A DNA stretch of 64,000 bases from Iodobacter violaceini (GTDB lineage Bacteria; Pseudomonadota; Gammaproteobacteria; Burkholderiales; Chitinibacteraceae). Positions 54,478 through 63,215 of the stretch are shown here, one piece after another. Numbering within the stretch: position 1 is the stretch's first letter; each line of letters opens with the position of its first letter. Below the pieces are notes generated by a model, which saw nothing but the letters and a program-made list of their open reading frames with translations, did not search any database and was not told where the DNA came from. A program made the position numbers and the translations under genes. The DNA lies in assembly GCF_011601265.1 (NCBI RefSeq), contig NZ_JAAOLX010000007.1, positions 62,001 through 126,000 on the forward strand, given 5' to 3'.

Positions 54478-54889
54478 GAAAACCCAAACCTTTAACCACG
54501 GAGGGCACAGAGAACACGGAGAACACGGAGAACACGGAGAACACGGAGAACACGGAGAACACGGAGTTTCACGGAGGAAAAGCTTTTAGAGTTGAGCCGA
54601 GTCTTAGGTTATTAATTGTTTCAAACACTGAAAAATAAATTTATATCACGACTCACAGCAAGGGGCTTTTACCCTCCCCTGAAAACACGCCGAGCGAGGA
54701 ACAAGCGGGGCGGGGTAGTCGTCAATTCGTGTTTGAGCGAAGCGAGTTGAATTGACGCCGCCTCGATTGTCCACAGCGAGGGGCCTTCGTGTTTTAGGGG
54801 TCGCCTTCTTTGGCTTCGTTTCTTGGCGACACAAGAAAGGAAGGTCCAGCGGGACGCCCGCACCAAAATACAACGTGCCGAAGGCACTT
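54478..54889 (+). repeat. Intergenic repeat, copy E (between puuA and spuC-like gene)
   Basis: Longest copy. Head GAAAACCCAAACCTTTAACC then ACGGAGGGCACAG, followed by a 9-bp tandem expansion. The body includes AAGGGGCTTTTACCCTCCCC, TCGTCAATTCGTGTTTGAGC and CTCGATTGTCCACAGCGAGG; the tail is GTGCCGAAGGCACTTAA. It starts 17 nt after the puuA stop in sense orientation. Confidence 0.93.
54511..54564. repeat. Six tandem copies of AGAACACGG
   Basis: Perfect 9-bp unit repeated six times without interruption inside repeat copy E; the other copies carry the unit once. A typical slippage (VNTR) locus. In-frame translations are artefacts. Confidence 0.97.
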
Positions 54890-54926
54890 AATAGAAATAC
54901 AGTTTTTGACTTGGCTTGCTTAAACG

Positions 54927-54943
54927 GCGGGTTACACCCGCCC
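54927..54943. repeat. GGCGGGT palindrome (REP-like)
   Basis: GGCGGGT-TAC-ACCCGCC, followed by CTACAATGCA. Same family as the palindrome near 26.0 kb. It lies between repeat copy E and the spuC-like gene. Confidence 0.65.
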
Positions 54944-54990
54944 TACAATGCACTCACGTGGGTACAGACCCCGCAACAAGGAGACACCCA

Positions 54991-56400
54991 ATGAATCCGA
55001 ATCCCATCAGCCCGGGCCACTCCAGCCCTGGCCGCAGCACGGCACAATACCAGGCGCTGGATGCGGCCCACCATATCCACCCCTTCTCGGATACCGCCGC
55101 GCTCAATGCCCATGGCTCGCGGGTGATTACCCATGCCGATGGGATTTATTTATATGATTCTGAAGGGCATAAAATTTTTGATGCCATGAGCGGGCTTTGG
55201 TGCGTCAATATCGGCTATGGCAGGCAGGAGCTGGCCGAAGCGGCTTACCAGCAAATGCTGCAACTGCCCTTTTACAATACTTTTTTTAAAACTACCCACC
55301 CGCCGGTGATCGAGCTGTCCAGCCTGCTGGCACAAGTGGCCCCCGAAGGCTTTAATCACGTTTTTTATACTAATTCCGGCTCCGAAGGAAACGACACCAT
55401 TATTCGCATGGTGCGTCATTACTGGGCCCTGCTTGGCCAGCCGCAAAAGAAAACCATCATCGCCCGCGAAAACGGCTATCACGGCTCCACAATAGGCGGG
55501 GCCAGCCTCGGCGGCATGCACTATATGCACGAGCAAGGCGATTTACCGATTCCCGGCATTGCCCATATCGAGCAGCCCTACTGGTACGCCAATGGCGGTG
55601 AGCTTAGCCCCGGGGAATACGGACTAAAAGCTGCAAGGGCGCTGGAGCAAAAGATTCTGGAGCTGGGCGTGGAAAACGTCGCGGCTTTTATTGGCGAGCC
55701 GGTGCAAGGCGCAGGCGGAATTATTATTCCGCCCTCCACCTACTGGCCGGAAATCCAGCGCATTTGCGATCAGTACGGCATTTTGCTGATCGCTGACGAA
55801 GTGATCTGCGGTTTTGGCCGCACCGGCTCATGGTTTGGCAGCCAGCACTACGGCATACGCCCGCATCTGATGACCATCGCCAAAGGTTTAAGCTCTGGCT
55901 ATATCCCGATTGGCGGTGTGTTAGTCCACGATACCGTGGCCAAAGTGCTGACAGAAGGGGGCGATTTTAACCACGGTTTTACCTATTCCGGCCACCCGGT
56001 CGCCTGCGCCGTGGCCGCCACCAATATCCGTATTTTGCAGAACGAACGCATTATCGAACGCATGAATGAAGACGTCGCCCCCTACGCCGCCCGGCTCTGG
56101 CACGATGCATTTGATGATCACCCGCTGGTGGACGATGTACGCAGCCTGGGCTTTTTCTTTGCCCTCACACTCGTGGAAGACAAAGCCAGCCGCAAGCGTT
56201 TCGAACACGGCAGCAGCATGGCCCTGCGCTGCCGCGATATCTGTCTGAAAAACCAGCTGGTCATGCGCGCCACCGGCGACAGCATGATCGCCGCCCCGCC
56301 ACTGGTCATGACCCGCGCCCAAGCGGAAGAATTTGTCCGGCTGGCCAGGCAGTGTATTGATGAATATGCGCGGGAGCTGGGAATAACCCAAGGTCTGTAG
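54991..56400 (+). CDS. spuC: Aspartate aminotransferase family protein, SpuC-like (putrescine--pyruvate aminotransferase)
   Basis: Class III PLP-dependent aminotransferase of 469 residues. It shows the cofactor-site NSGSEGNDTIIRM, the aspartate region LIADEVICGFGRTG and the PLP lysine in IAKGLSSGYIPIGG. The N-terminus (DAAHHIHPFSDTAALNAHGSR) is typical of SpuC/omega-transaminases using putrescine or beta-alanine with pyruvate as acceptor. The frame runs 25 codons further upstream into repeats, but AAGGAG sits 7 nt before this ATG. Direct transamination of putrescine would bypass the missing puuB. Exact substrate uncertain. Confidence 0.87.
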   Translation: MNPNPISPGHSSPGRSTAQYQALDAAHHIHPFSDTAALNAHGSRVITHADGIYLYDSEGHKIFDAMSGLWCVNIGYGRQELAEAAYQQMLQLPFYNTFFKTTHPPVIELSSLLAQVAPEGFNHVFYTNSGSEGNDTIIRMVRHYWALLGQPQKKTIIARENGYHGSTIGGASLGGMHYMHEQGDLPIPGIAHIEQPYWYANGGELSPGEYGLKAARALEQKILELGVENVAAFIGEPVQGAGGIIIPPSTYWPEIQRICDQYGILLIADEVICGFGRTGSWFGSQHYGIRPHLMTIAKGLSSGYIPIGGVLVHDTVAKVLTEGGDFNHGFTYSGHPVACAVAATNIRILQNERIIERMNEDVAPYAARLWHDAFDDHPLVDDVRSLGFFFALTLVEDKASRKRFEHGSSMALRCRDICLKNQLVMRATGDSMIAAPPLVMTRAQAEEFVRLARQCIDEYARELGITQGL

Positions 56401-56483
56401 ACACAGAGATGTATTTCCCCTTTTGCAATGGGGAAGCCAAAATTTTTGCTCCTTTGTAACCCTCTTGCTCAGCAGGTGAATAC

Positions 56484-57731
56484 ATGGACTGGAATGATCG
56501 CCGCCTTGCCGCTACCCCACGCGGCGTAGGCATCAGCACGCAAGTTTTTATCGCCAAAGCTAAGAATGCCGAAGTTTGGGATATAGACGGGCGGCGCTAT
56601 ATCGACTTTGCCGCTGGCATTGCCGTACTCAATACCGGCCATTTGCATCCCAAGGTGAAGACGGCGGTCAGTGCCCAGCTGGAAGCGTTTTCGCATAGTT
56701 GCTATCAGGTCATGCCTTATACCGGCTATGTGGCGCTGGCAGAAAAACTCAATCAGCTCGCCCCCATCAGCGGCCCGTGTAAAAGCTTTTTCCTCACTAC
56801 GGGGGCGGAAGCCGTAGAAAATGCCATCAAGATTGCGCGCGTGGCCACGGGCCGGGCCGGGGTAATTGCCTTTTCTGGCGGCTTTCATGGCCGCACACTC
56901 ATGGGCATGGCACTCACTGGCAAAGTGGCCCCGTATAAAATCGGCTTTGGCCCCTTCCCCGCCGATGTTTACCACGCGCCTTTTCCCTGTGGCGATATCA
57001 GCAGCAGCGGGGCACTGGCCTGTTTAAAAGCGCTGTTTAAAAGCAGCGTTGACCCAAAACGCATCGCCGCGATGATCATCGAACCCGAGCAGGGCGAAGG
57101 CGGCTTTTACCCTGTACCGCGCGAATTTATGCAGGGCTTGCGGCAAATTTGCGATGAGCACGGCATTGTGCTGATCGCAGATGAAATTCAAACCGGCTTT
57201 GCCCGCACCGGCAAACTCTTTGCCATGGCGCATTTTAACGTTGAGCCAGATTTAATCACCGTGGCCAAATCCCTGGCAGGCGGCTTTCCGCTTTCCGGCG
57301 TAATTGGCCGGGCTGAGCTCATGGATGCCGCAGCCCCCGGCGGGCTTGGCGGCACTTACGGCGGCAGCCCGATCGGCATTGCCGCTGCGCTGGCGGTGCT
57401 GGAAGTTATCGAAGAAGAACAGCTCTGCACCCGTGCCAATATCATCGGCAGCAAAATCAAAGCCCGTTTGGAAGGATTAAAAGCCGGCACCCCTCAAATC
57501 CACGACATCCGCGGCCTTGGAGCCATGGTGGCGGTAGAATTCACCGAAAACGGCCAGCCATCCCCCGAATTCACTACAAAAGTAAAAACACAAGCGCAAA
57601 ACTTAGGCTTGATCCTGCTCAGCTGCGGCATGTACGGTAACGTCATCCGCTTCCTCTGCCCGCTCACTATCGAAGACAGCGTGCTGGATGAAGCTTTAGG
57701 AATGCTGGAGCAGGCGATTAAGAGCGCTTAA
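56484..57731 (+). CDS. gabT: 4-aminobutyrate aminotransferase
   Basis: Transfers the GABA amino group to 2-oxoglutarate giving succinate semialdehyde. The 415-residue class III protein has FLTTGAEAVENAIKIAR, FHGRTLMGMALTGK, IADEIQTGFARTG and the PLP lysine in TVAKSLAGGFPLSG, closely matching GabT. AGGTG precedes the ATG. Next gene gabD is 531 nt away across a large repeat. A short TCTGTAGACACAGAGATG remnant of the CTGCAGACAC-type repeat lies in the 83-nt gap upstream. Confidence 0.94.
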   Translation: MDWNDRRLAATPRGVGISTQVFIAKAKNAEVWDIDGRRYIDFAAGIAVLNTGHLHPKVKTAVSAQLEAFSHSCYQVMPYTGYVALAEKLNQLAPISGPCKSFFLTTGAEAVENAIKIARVATGRAGVIAFSGGFHGRTLMGMALTGKVAPYKIGFGPFPADVYHAPFPCGDISSSGALACLKALFKSSVDPKRIAAMIIEPEQGEGGFYPVPREFMQGLRQICDEHGIVLIADEIQTGFARTGKLFAMAHFNVEPDLITVAKSLAGGFPLSGVIGRAELMDAAAPGGLGGTYGGSPIGIAAALAVLEVIEEEQLCTRANIIGSKIKARLEGLKAGTPQIHDIRGLGAMVAVEFTENGQPSPEFTTKVKTQAQNLGLILLSCGMYGNVIRFLCPLTIEDSVLDEALGMLEQAIKSA

Positions 57732-57740
57732 AAAGGTCTG

Positions 57741-58046
57741 AAAACCCAAATCTTTAAGCACAGAGGCCACAGAGAACACGGAGAAACCGCAAAACTTGTT
57801 AACAGCGCGACTCGTTGCACGGGGCTTAAGAGTCCCCTTGAAGCACGCCGAAACGAGGAACAAGCGGGGCAGGGTTTCGGCGAGGATGTTTGAGCGAAGC
57901 GAGTCCCGCAGCAGCAGCCTCGATTGTCCGCAGTGAGGGGCCTTCGTGCTGGTCGGGGTCGCCTTCTTTGCTTACTTTCTTGGCGAAGCAAGAAAGTGAG
58001 TCCCACGCGGGGGATTCCCGCACCTAAACACCGTGCCGAAGTCACA
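57741..58046 (+). repeat. Intergenic repeat, copy F (between gabT and gabD)
   Basis: Head AAAACCCAAATCTTTAAGCA then CAGAGGCCACAGAGAACACGG. The body has GCACGGGGCTTAAGAGTCCCC, GAAGCACGCCGAAACGAGGA, CTCGATTGTCCGCAGTGAGG and GGTCGCCTTCTTTGCTTAC; the tail is GTGCCGAAGTCAC. It starts 10 nt after the gabT stop in sense orientation. The rest of the gap to gabD (58047-58262) contains a GGCGGGTTACGGCC / GGCCTAACCCACC palindrome and no gene. Confidence 0.92.
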
Positions 58047-58262
58047 AAATAGATATTTTTTTCTTAGTAAACACAGCGCAGTGCCATGGCGGGTTACGGC
58101 CAAAATATAGCAGCGCCCAAATGGGCATCGAGAGCGGCCTAACCCACCCTACAGTTACATTTGTTTATTTCAACTGGTGTGGATACTTTTACCCGCAAGG
58201 GCTACCGCTCTAAAAAACCCATCACGCGCTGGCACAGTGCCCAACAAAAATAAGGAAACCCC

Positions 58263-59717
58263 ATGCTCCACCTCAACAACCCCGCCCTGTTAAAACAAGC
58301 CTGCTATATCAACGGCCAGTGGCAGGATGCCGCAGAAAAAATCGCAGTCACTAACCCCGCCACCGGGGAAATCATCGGGCATATTCCCAAAATGGGCACG
58401 GCCGAAACGGCCCAGGCCATTGCCGCCGCCAAGCTCGCCATGCCCGCATGGCAAAAGAAAACAGCCAAAGAGCGCAGCGCGATTTTGCGCCGCTGGTTTG
58501 AGCTGATGCTGGCCAATCAGGAAGACCTGGCGCAAATCTTAAGCGCTGAGCAGGGCAAACCTCTGGCCGAAGCGCGTGGCGAGATTGCCTATGGAGCCAG
58601 CTTTATCGAGTGGTTTAGCGAAGAAGCCAAACGCGTTTACGGCGATGTGATTGCCGCGCCACAAGCCGACAAACGCATGCTGGTGATCAAACAAGCCATT
58701 GGCGTGGTAGCCGCCATTACGCCCTGGAATTTCCCCAATGCCATGATCACCCGCAAAGCTGGCCCAGCGCTGGCGGCAGGCTGCGCCATGGTGCTTAAAC
58801 CCGCCACACAAACGCCTTTTTCCGCGCTGGCACTGGCCGTATTGGCCGCAGAGGCAGGCATTCCCGCTGGCGTATTGAATGTGATTACCGGCACAGCCAG
58901 CCAGATTGGTGGCGAGCTAACGCGAAATCCCGATGTGGCCAAGCTCAGCTTCACCGGCTCCACCGATATCGGCAAATTGCTGATGCGCGAATGCGCCGAT
59001 ACAGTAAAAAAAGTCTCGCTGGAATTGGGCGGCAATGCGCCCTTTGTAGTGTTTGACGACGCCGATCTGGACGCCGCTATAGAAGGCGCCATGATCTCCA
59101 AATTTCGCAACGCCGGGCAAACCTGCGTCTGCGCCAACCGCATCTATGTACAAGAAGGCGTTTTTGATGCCTTTGCCGCCAAACTCAGCACAGCAGTAAG
59201 CCAGCTCAAAGTCGGCGTTGGCACGGAAGAAGGCGTGACCCAAGGCCCGCTGATTGATGAAAAAGCGGTGCAAAAAGTGGAGGAACATATCCAGGATGCG
59301 CTGGAGAATGGCGCAACACTGGCGCTGGGTGGCAAGCGCCACGCGCTGGGGCATAGCTTTTTTGAGCCGACCATCTTACTGAATGTCAGCGCCAAAATGA
59401 AAGTAGCCCGCGAAGAAACCTTCGGCCCGCTCGCGCCGCTATTTAGATTCAGCAGTGAAGCAGAGCTGATCCGGCTGGCCAACGACACCGAATTTGGCCT
59501 TGCCAGCTATTTTTACAGCCGCGACATCGGCCGAATCTGGCGCGTGGCCGAGGCACTGGAATACGGCATGGTGGGCATCAACACCGGCATGATCTCCAAC
59601 GAGCTTGCCCCCTTTGGCGGCGTAAAACAATCGGGCCTCGGCCGGGAAGGCTCTAAATACGGGATTGATGATTATATTGCTATCAAATACCTGTGCATGG
59701 GCGGGATTGATCGCTGA
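58263..59717 (+). CDS. gabD: Succinate-semialdehyde dehydrogenase (NAD(P)+)
   Basis: Oxidises succinate semialdehyde from GABA to succinate. The 484-residue aldehyde dehydrogenase has the cofactor-site TPWNFPNAM, FTGSTDIGK, general base E254 (LELGGNAP) and nucleophile C288 (GQTCVCANR), at the same positions as E. coli GabD. AAGGAAA precedes the ATG by 5 nt. End of the putrescine/GABA route in this window. Confidence 0.95.
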   Translation: MLHLNNPALLKQACYINGQWQDAAEKIAVTNPATGEIIGHIPKMGTAETAQAIAAAKLAMPAWQKKTAKERSAILRRWFELMLANQEDLAQILSAEQGKPLAEARGEIAYGASFIEWFSEEAKRVYGDVIAAPQADKRMLVIKQAIGVVAAITPWNFPNAMITRKAGPALAAGCAMVLKPATQTPFSALALAVLAAEAGIPAGVLNVITGTASQIGGELTRNPDVAKLSFTGSTDIGKLLMRECADTVKKVSLELGGNAPFVVFDDADLDAAIEGAMISKFRNAGQTCVCANRIYVQEGVFDAFAAKLSTAVSQLKVGVGTEEGVTQGPLIDEKAVQKVEEHIQDALENGATLALGGKRHALGHSFFEPTILLNVSAKMKVAREETFGPLAPLFRFSSEAELIRLANDTEFGLASYFYSRDIGRIWRVAEALEYGMVGINTGMISNELAPFGGVKQSGLGREGSKYGIDDYIAIKYLCMGGIDR

Positions 59718-60063
59718 TTAATCTTTTGATGTGCATTTTTTCACAGGGCGGGTGCAACCCAACATTTGGCGCAAAAGAATATTGGGTTACGCGATAAAGC
59801 AGCTGACCCAAGCGGCGAATTCACCTTAAATTGATAAGTTTGAGGTGAAACCCGCCTTTTTCCGCAGCCTTTCATGCCAAACCCCACCGGGTTTCACCCG
59901 CCATACGAAAATTCAATGTTTGTGCACGCAGTAAACCCGCAGAAATTACGTCCCACCCCTCATTCTGTGCATCATTTCCCCTCTAAAGCGTAATTTATTC
60001 TCTTCGAATATCCTGGCAATTCTGTGACACTTAAAACACTGTCACCCAAATAAAGTGAAGCAA
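59718..60063. other. Gene-free region with GGGCGGGT-type palindromes (gabD / mscS)
   Basis: About 346 bp. GGGCGGGTGCAACCCAAC near 59745, then TTGGGTTACGCG, a GGTGAAACCCGCC stretch near 59845, and ACCGGGTTTCACCCGCC near 59895 form several overlapping stems of the same short palindrome theme as at 26.0 and 54.9 kb. The last 100 bp probably holds the mscS promoter. Confidence 0.55.
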
Positions 60064-60915
60064 ATGAATTGGATTGAAATTCTGCAAGCCCAGGCAATCA
60101 GCTATGCGCCTAAATTATTTTCTGCACTGATTACACTTTTTATAGGCTGGAAGCTGATCGGTATTGCTACGCAATTGCTCGATAAAATGCTGACTCGCAG
60201 CAATGTTGAAGCCACACTCAGGCACTTTTTAGGCAGCCTTGCTAATGTGGCATTAAAAGCGCTGTTATTAATTAGTGCTGCTTCAATGATTGGCATTGAA
60301 ACCACTTCTTTTATTGCTATTTTAGGTGCTGCCAGTTTAGCCATTGGTTTGGCACTGCAAGGCAGCCTGGGCAATTTTGCAGGTGGCGTGCTGATTTTAA
60401 TGTTTAAGCCATTTAAAGCAGGCGACTATATCGAGGCGCAAGGCCAGGGGGGCACGGTAGAAGGCATTCAGATTTTTACTACCCGTTTACGTACTGGCGA
60501 TAATAAATTAATTGTGGTGCCTAATGGCCCATTAGCCAATGGCAATCTCATCAATTACTCTGCCCTGCCCACCCGCCGTGTTGATTTTGTATTTGGTATT
60601 GGTTATGACGATGATATCGATTACGCACGAAAAGTTATTTTATCTGTATTAAATAAAGATAGCCGCATTCACCATGACCCGGCCCCTATGGTGGTCGTTT
60701 CATCACTGGCAGAAAGCTCGGTTAATTTTACAGTACGTGTTTGGACCAATAGCGAACATTACTGGCCGGTCTTTTTTGATACCACAGAAAATATCAAAAA
60801 AGCCTTTGATGTGGCAAAGATTTCTATTCCCTTTCCGCAGCGCACTGTGCACCATATTCAGCATAATGAAACGGCTAAGCCTTTATCAAAAGCCCAGCCT
60901 GAGCATGTAAATTAA
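60064..60915 (+). CDS. mscS: Small-conductance mechanosensitive channel MscS
   Basis: Tension-gated inner membrane channel that releases solutes on osmotic downshock. The 283-residue protein has three membrane helices, the third being the glycine/alanine-rich pore helix GAASLAIGLALQGSLGNFAGG (about 90-110), then the beta domain with FKPFKAGDYIEAQGQGGTVE and the alpha/beta C-terminus ending in ISIPFPQRTVH. A GTG three codons earlier is an alternative start; the ATG is preceded by AGTGAAG. Confidence 0.94.
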   Translation: MNWIEILQAQAISYAPKLFSALITLFIGWKLIGIATQLLDKMLTRSNVEATLRHFLGSLANVALKALLLISAASMIGIETTSFIAILGAASLAIGLALQGSLGNFAGGVLILMFKPFKAGDYIEAQGQGGTVEGIQIFTTRLRTGDNKLIVVPNGPLANGNLINYSALPTRRVDFVFGIGYDDDIDYARKVILSVLNKDSRIHHDPAPMVVVSSLAESSVNFTVRVWTNSEHYWPVFFDTTENIKKAFDVAKISIPFPQRTVHHIQHNETAKPLSKAQPEHVN

Positions 60916-61047
60916 CAAGATTCCCCGGCAAGGCTGGCCATTAATTCCCGTGAGTAATACGGTAAAAAGGGATAACAGCGCTGGGGAATGTTTGCCTGAA
61001 CATTTATAATCTTCAGGGTCTGGTTTACCCACCCTGAAGGTTTATCC

Positions 61048-61404
61048 ATGCCACATCTGAATATTGAATACAGCAAGAACCTGAGTACATTCAACCCACG
61101 CCTAGCTCTGCAACAATTAAACAATGCCCTGATTGAATCAGGCCACTTTGCAGAAGGTGATATTCAAAGCCGGGCGATGGGCTTTGATGATTTTTTGATT
61201 GGCAATGTGGATGAGGGCCGCGCCTTTATTCATATAAAACTGCAAATTTTGAGCGGCCGCTCACCCGAAGTTAAAAAAGCGCTTTCAGAAGCCCTGCTGC
61301 AGGCGCTGAAAACAGACACACCGCAAAACATAAAGCTGCTGATCCGTACCGAGATTATCGATATCGATCGCCCTTCTTATTGCATGCTGAATATCGGAAG
61401 CTAA
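61048..61404 (+). CDS. 5-carboxymethyl-2-hydroxymuconate isomerase family protein
   Basis: A 118-residue tautomerase-superfamily protein like HpaF/CHMI, with the amino-terminal Pro (after Met removal) that serves as catalytic base, then HLNIEYSKNL. The conserved FIHIKLQILSGR and SPEVKKAL segments follow. No homoprotocatechuate pathway genes are near, so it may act on another enol/keto substrate. Its stop codon overlaps that of the convergent chemotaxis receptor by three bases. Confidence 0.8.
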   Translation: MPHLNIEYSKNLSTFNPRLALQQLNNALIESGHFAEGDIQSRAMGFDDFLIGNVDEGRAFIHIKLQILSGRSPEVKKALSEALLQALKTDTPQNIKLLIRTEIIDIDRPSYCMLNIGS

Positions 61405-63029
61405 CCCGCTTTTAAAGCATGCAGCTTAAATTGTGAAATTAATCCTTTCATTTTAAGCGCCAGCTCATTCAGGCGTGCGGTGGTATCCACCGCGCGCTGA
61501 GTGGCCTCAACATTTTCACCCGACATCGCCACAATCTGCTCTATACCACGCGAAATCACATCACTGCCTTTATTTTGCTCCTGCATAGCCGTAGCAATAT
61601 CGATCACGGATTCAATCACATCACCAGAGCCCGTGCTGCTTTGCTGCACCACTAAGGCCACCGCTTTGGCCTGCTCATTGCCATTTTTAACCCGCTGAAC
61701 TCCTCTTTCCATACTTTCAATCGCATCCCGGGTACCTTGTAAAATGCCATTGATCACACTGCCAATTTCCTGAGTGGCCTGCGTGGTTCTGTGCGCCAGA
61801 GTACGCACCTCATCGGCCACCACGGCAAAACCCCGGCCCTGCTCACCCGCCCTTGCCGCCTCGATTGCGGCATTTAAAGCCAGCAGATTGGTTTGATCGG
61901 CAATTTCTTTAATCACATTCACAATCGAATTAATCTGATCAGACCGCTCGCCCAGGCCATGAATAATGCCGGATGTTTCAGAAACAGATTTTTCAACTTC
62001 TTCCATCCCGGCCAGCACACCTGCAATCATTTTTGCACCATCATTAGACAGCCCGGCCGATTCTGCAGTCAGGCTGTGCGCGCGCTGTGCACTGCTATTC
62101 ACTTGCTCAATACTCACCACCATCTGGCCAATTGATTCGGCAATCGCCCCTGCCGAGGCGTTCTGATTTTCTGATGCGGTTCGGATTAAGCCAGACTGAG
62201 CTGCCAGCTCCTGCCCGTAGCAAATCACCTCTTCTGCGCTATCACTGACCTGGCGGATAATATTTTCTAAATGACTTTGCATCGCCCTGAGCGACAACAA
62301 TAACTGCCCCATTTCATCTTTACGCGAAGTCTCAATATCATGGCAAAAATCGCCATGGGCAATGTTTCTGGCAATTGAGATAGCCTCGCTTAATACCGCC
62401 GAAATTTGCCTGGTTACCAGAGTAGAAACCAGTGTCATAGCAATAATCACCAGCACCAGAAACACCAGCATATGCAATTGAGACTTTTCAAAGACCTCTT
62501 CAGAGCCTTTTGACTGCTCAGCAGACTGCTTTTCAATTAAATCTGATAAGGCTGCCATTTCTTTTTCTAATACATCAAATTGCTGCTGAAAAACAGGTAA
62601 GTCTTTTTCCATTTTTTCTGGTGCATTTTTTGCGCTGGTAAACAGCTGAGTGGCTAATGCAATATATGCATCAACAACAGGCTTTACCGTGGCTATCTTA
62701 TTTTTGATAAGTTCACCCTGCGCCAGTTTCTCATTGCTGGCAAACAACTCTTTAAAGTGCTTGCCATGCTCTGCTAAATCTTTTTCAGCAGAATCAACTT
62801 CTTTCATATCATTATTTTTAATAGCCAATATCGCAGATAAAACATCTCCGCGTATTGCATCATGCATCATGTCTGCTTCCATCTGATTACGCATAATGGA
62901 AAGGCCACCGAGTAAATCATCCACACTGTCACGTGATGAATTTTGGCCATTCAAACCAATAAATCCCATGATCAGGACCGCAGCAACACCTGAGAGCCCC
63001 ATCAAAAACAATCTGAATTTTAATGACAT
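61401..63029 (-). CDS. Methyl-accepting chemotaxis protein
   Basis: Transmembrane chemoreceptor of 542 residues. The first helix is at about 8-28 (FLMGLSGVAAVLIMGFIGL), followed by a helical periplasmic domain with many charged residues (about 30-185), the second helix at about 188-208, HAMP (about 210-265) and the cytoplasmic signalling domain with hairpin tip EIADQTNLLALNAAIEAARAGEQGRGFAVVADEVR. The start chosen has GAGG 8 nt upstream and gives MSLKFRLF; ten more codons upstream are open. No CheW-binding pentapeptide tether is seen at the C-terminus. Ligand unknown. Confidence 0.93.
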   Translation of the reverse strand: MSLKFRLFLMGLSGVAAVLIMGFIGLNGQNSSRDSVDDLLGGLSIMRNQMEADMMHDAIRGDVLSAILAIKNNDMKEVDSAEKDLAEHGKHFKELFASNEKLAQGELIKNKIATVKPVVDAYIALATQLFTSAKNAPEKMEKDLPVFQQQFDVLEKEMAALSDLIEKQSAEQSKGSEEVFEKSQLHMLVFLVLVIIAMTLVSTLVTRQISAVLSEAISIARNIAHGDFCHDIETSRKDEMGQLLLSLRAMQSHLENIIRQVSDSAEEVICYGQELAAQSGLIRTASENQNASAGAIAESIGQMVVSIEQVNSSAQRAHSLTAESAGLSNDGAKMIAGVLAGMEEVEKSVSETSGIIHGLGERSDQINSIVNVIKEIADQTNLLALNAAIEAARAGEQGRGFAVVADEVRTLAHRTTQATQEIGSVINGILQGTRDAIESMERGVQRVKNGNEQAKAVALVVQQSSTGSGDVIESVIDIATAMQEQNKGSDVISRGIEQIVAMSGENVEATQRAVDTTARLNELALKMKGLISQFKLHALKAG

Positions 63030-63121
63030 TGCCGTATCCTCTGTCTGCGCATCAAACACATAAAAGATAGAACATTGGCAACAATTTGGTATTTTTATTT
63101 ACTTACAAGCAATAAACTTAC

Positions 63122-63151
63122 AAAAAAGCCCCACACAAAGGCGAAGCTTTT
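63122..63151 (-). terminator. Terminator downstream of the metallophosphoesterase gene
   Basis: On the minus strand AAAAGCTTCGCC...GGGGCTTTTTTG forms a short GC-containing stem followed by a T run, in the gap between the metallophosphoesterase gene and the chemoreceptor gene. Confidence 0.55.
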
Positions 63152-63215
63152 AATAATGAGTCAGCGACTACTTATTTTAACCATAATTTGAATATGGTTA
63201 ATTGCTCAAAGAATT

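Noticed and set aside
54511-54564. Possible CRISPR array
   Set aside because: The 9-bp units are directly contiguous with no spacers, and no cas genes are present.
54374-54589. Low-complexity peptides (GEH or FSV repeats) around 54.5 kb
   Set aside because: Pure translation of the 9-bp tandem AGAACACGG; not coding.
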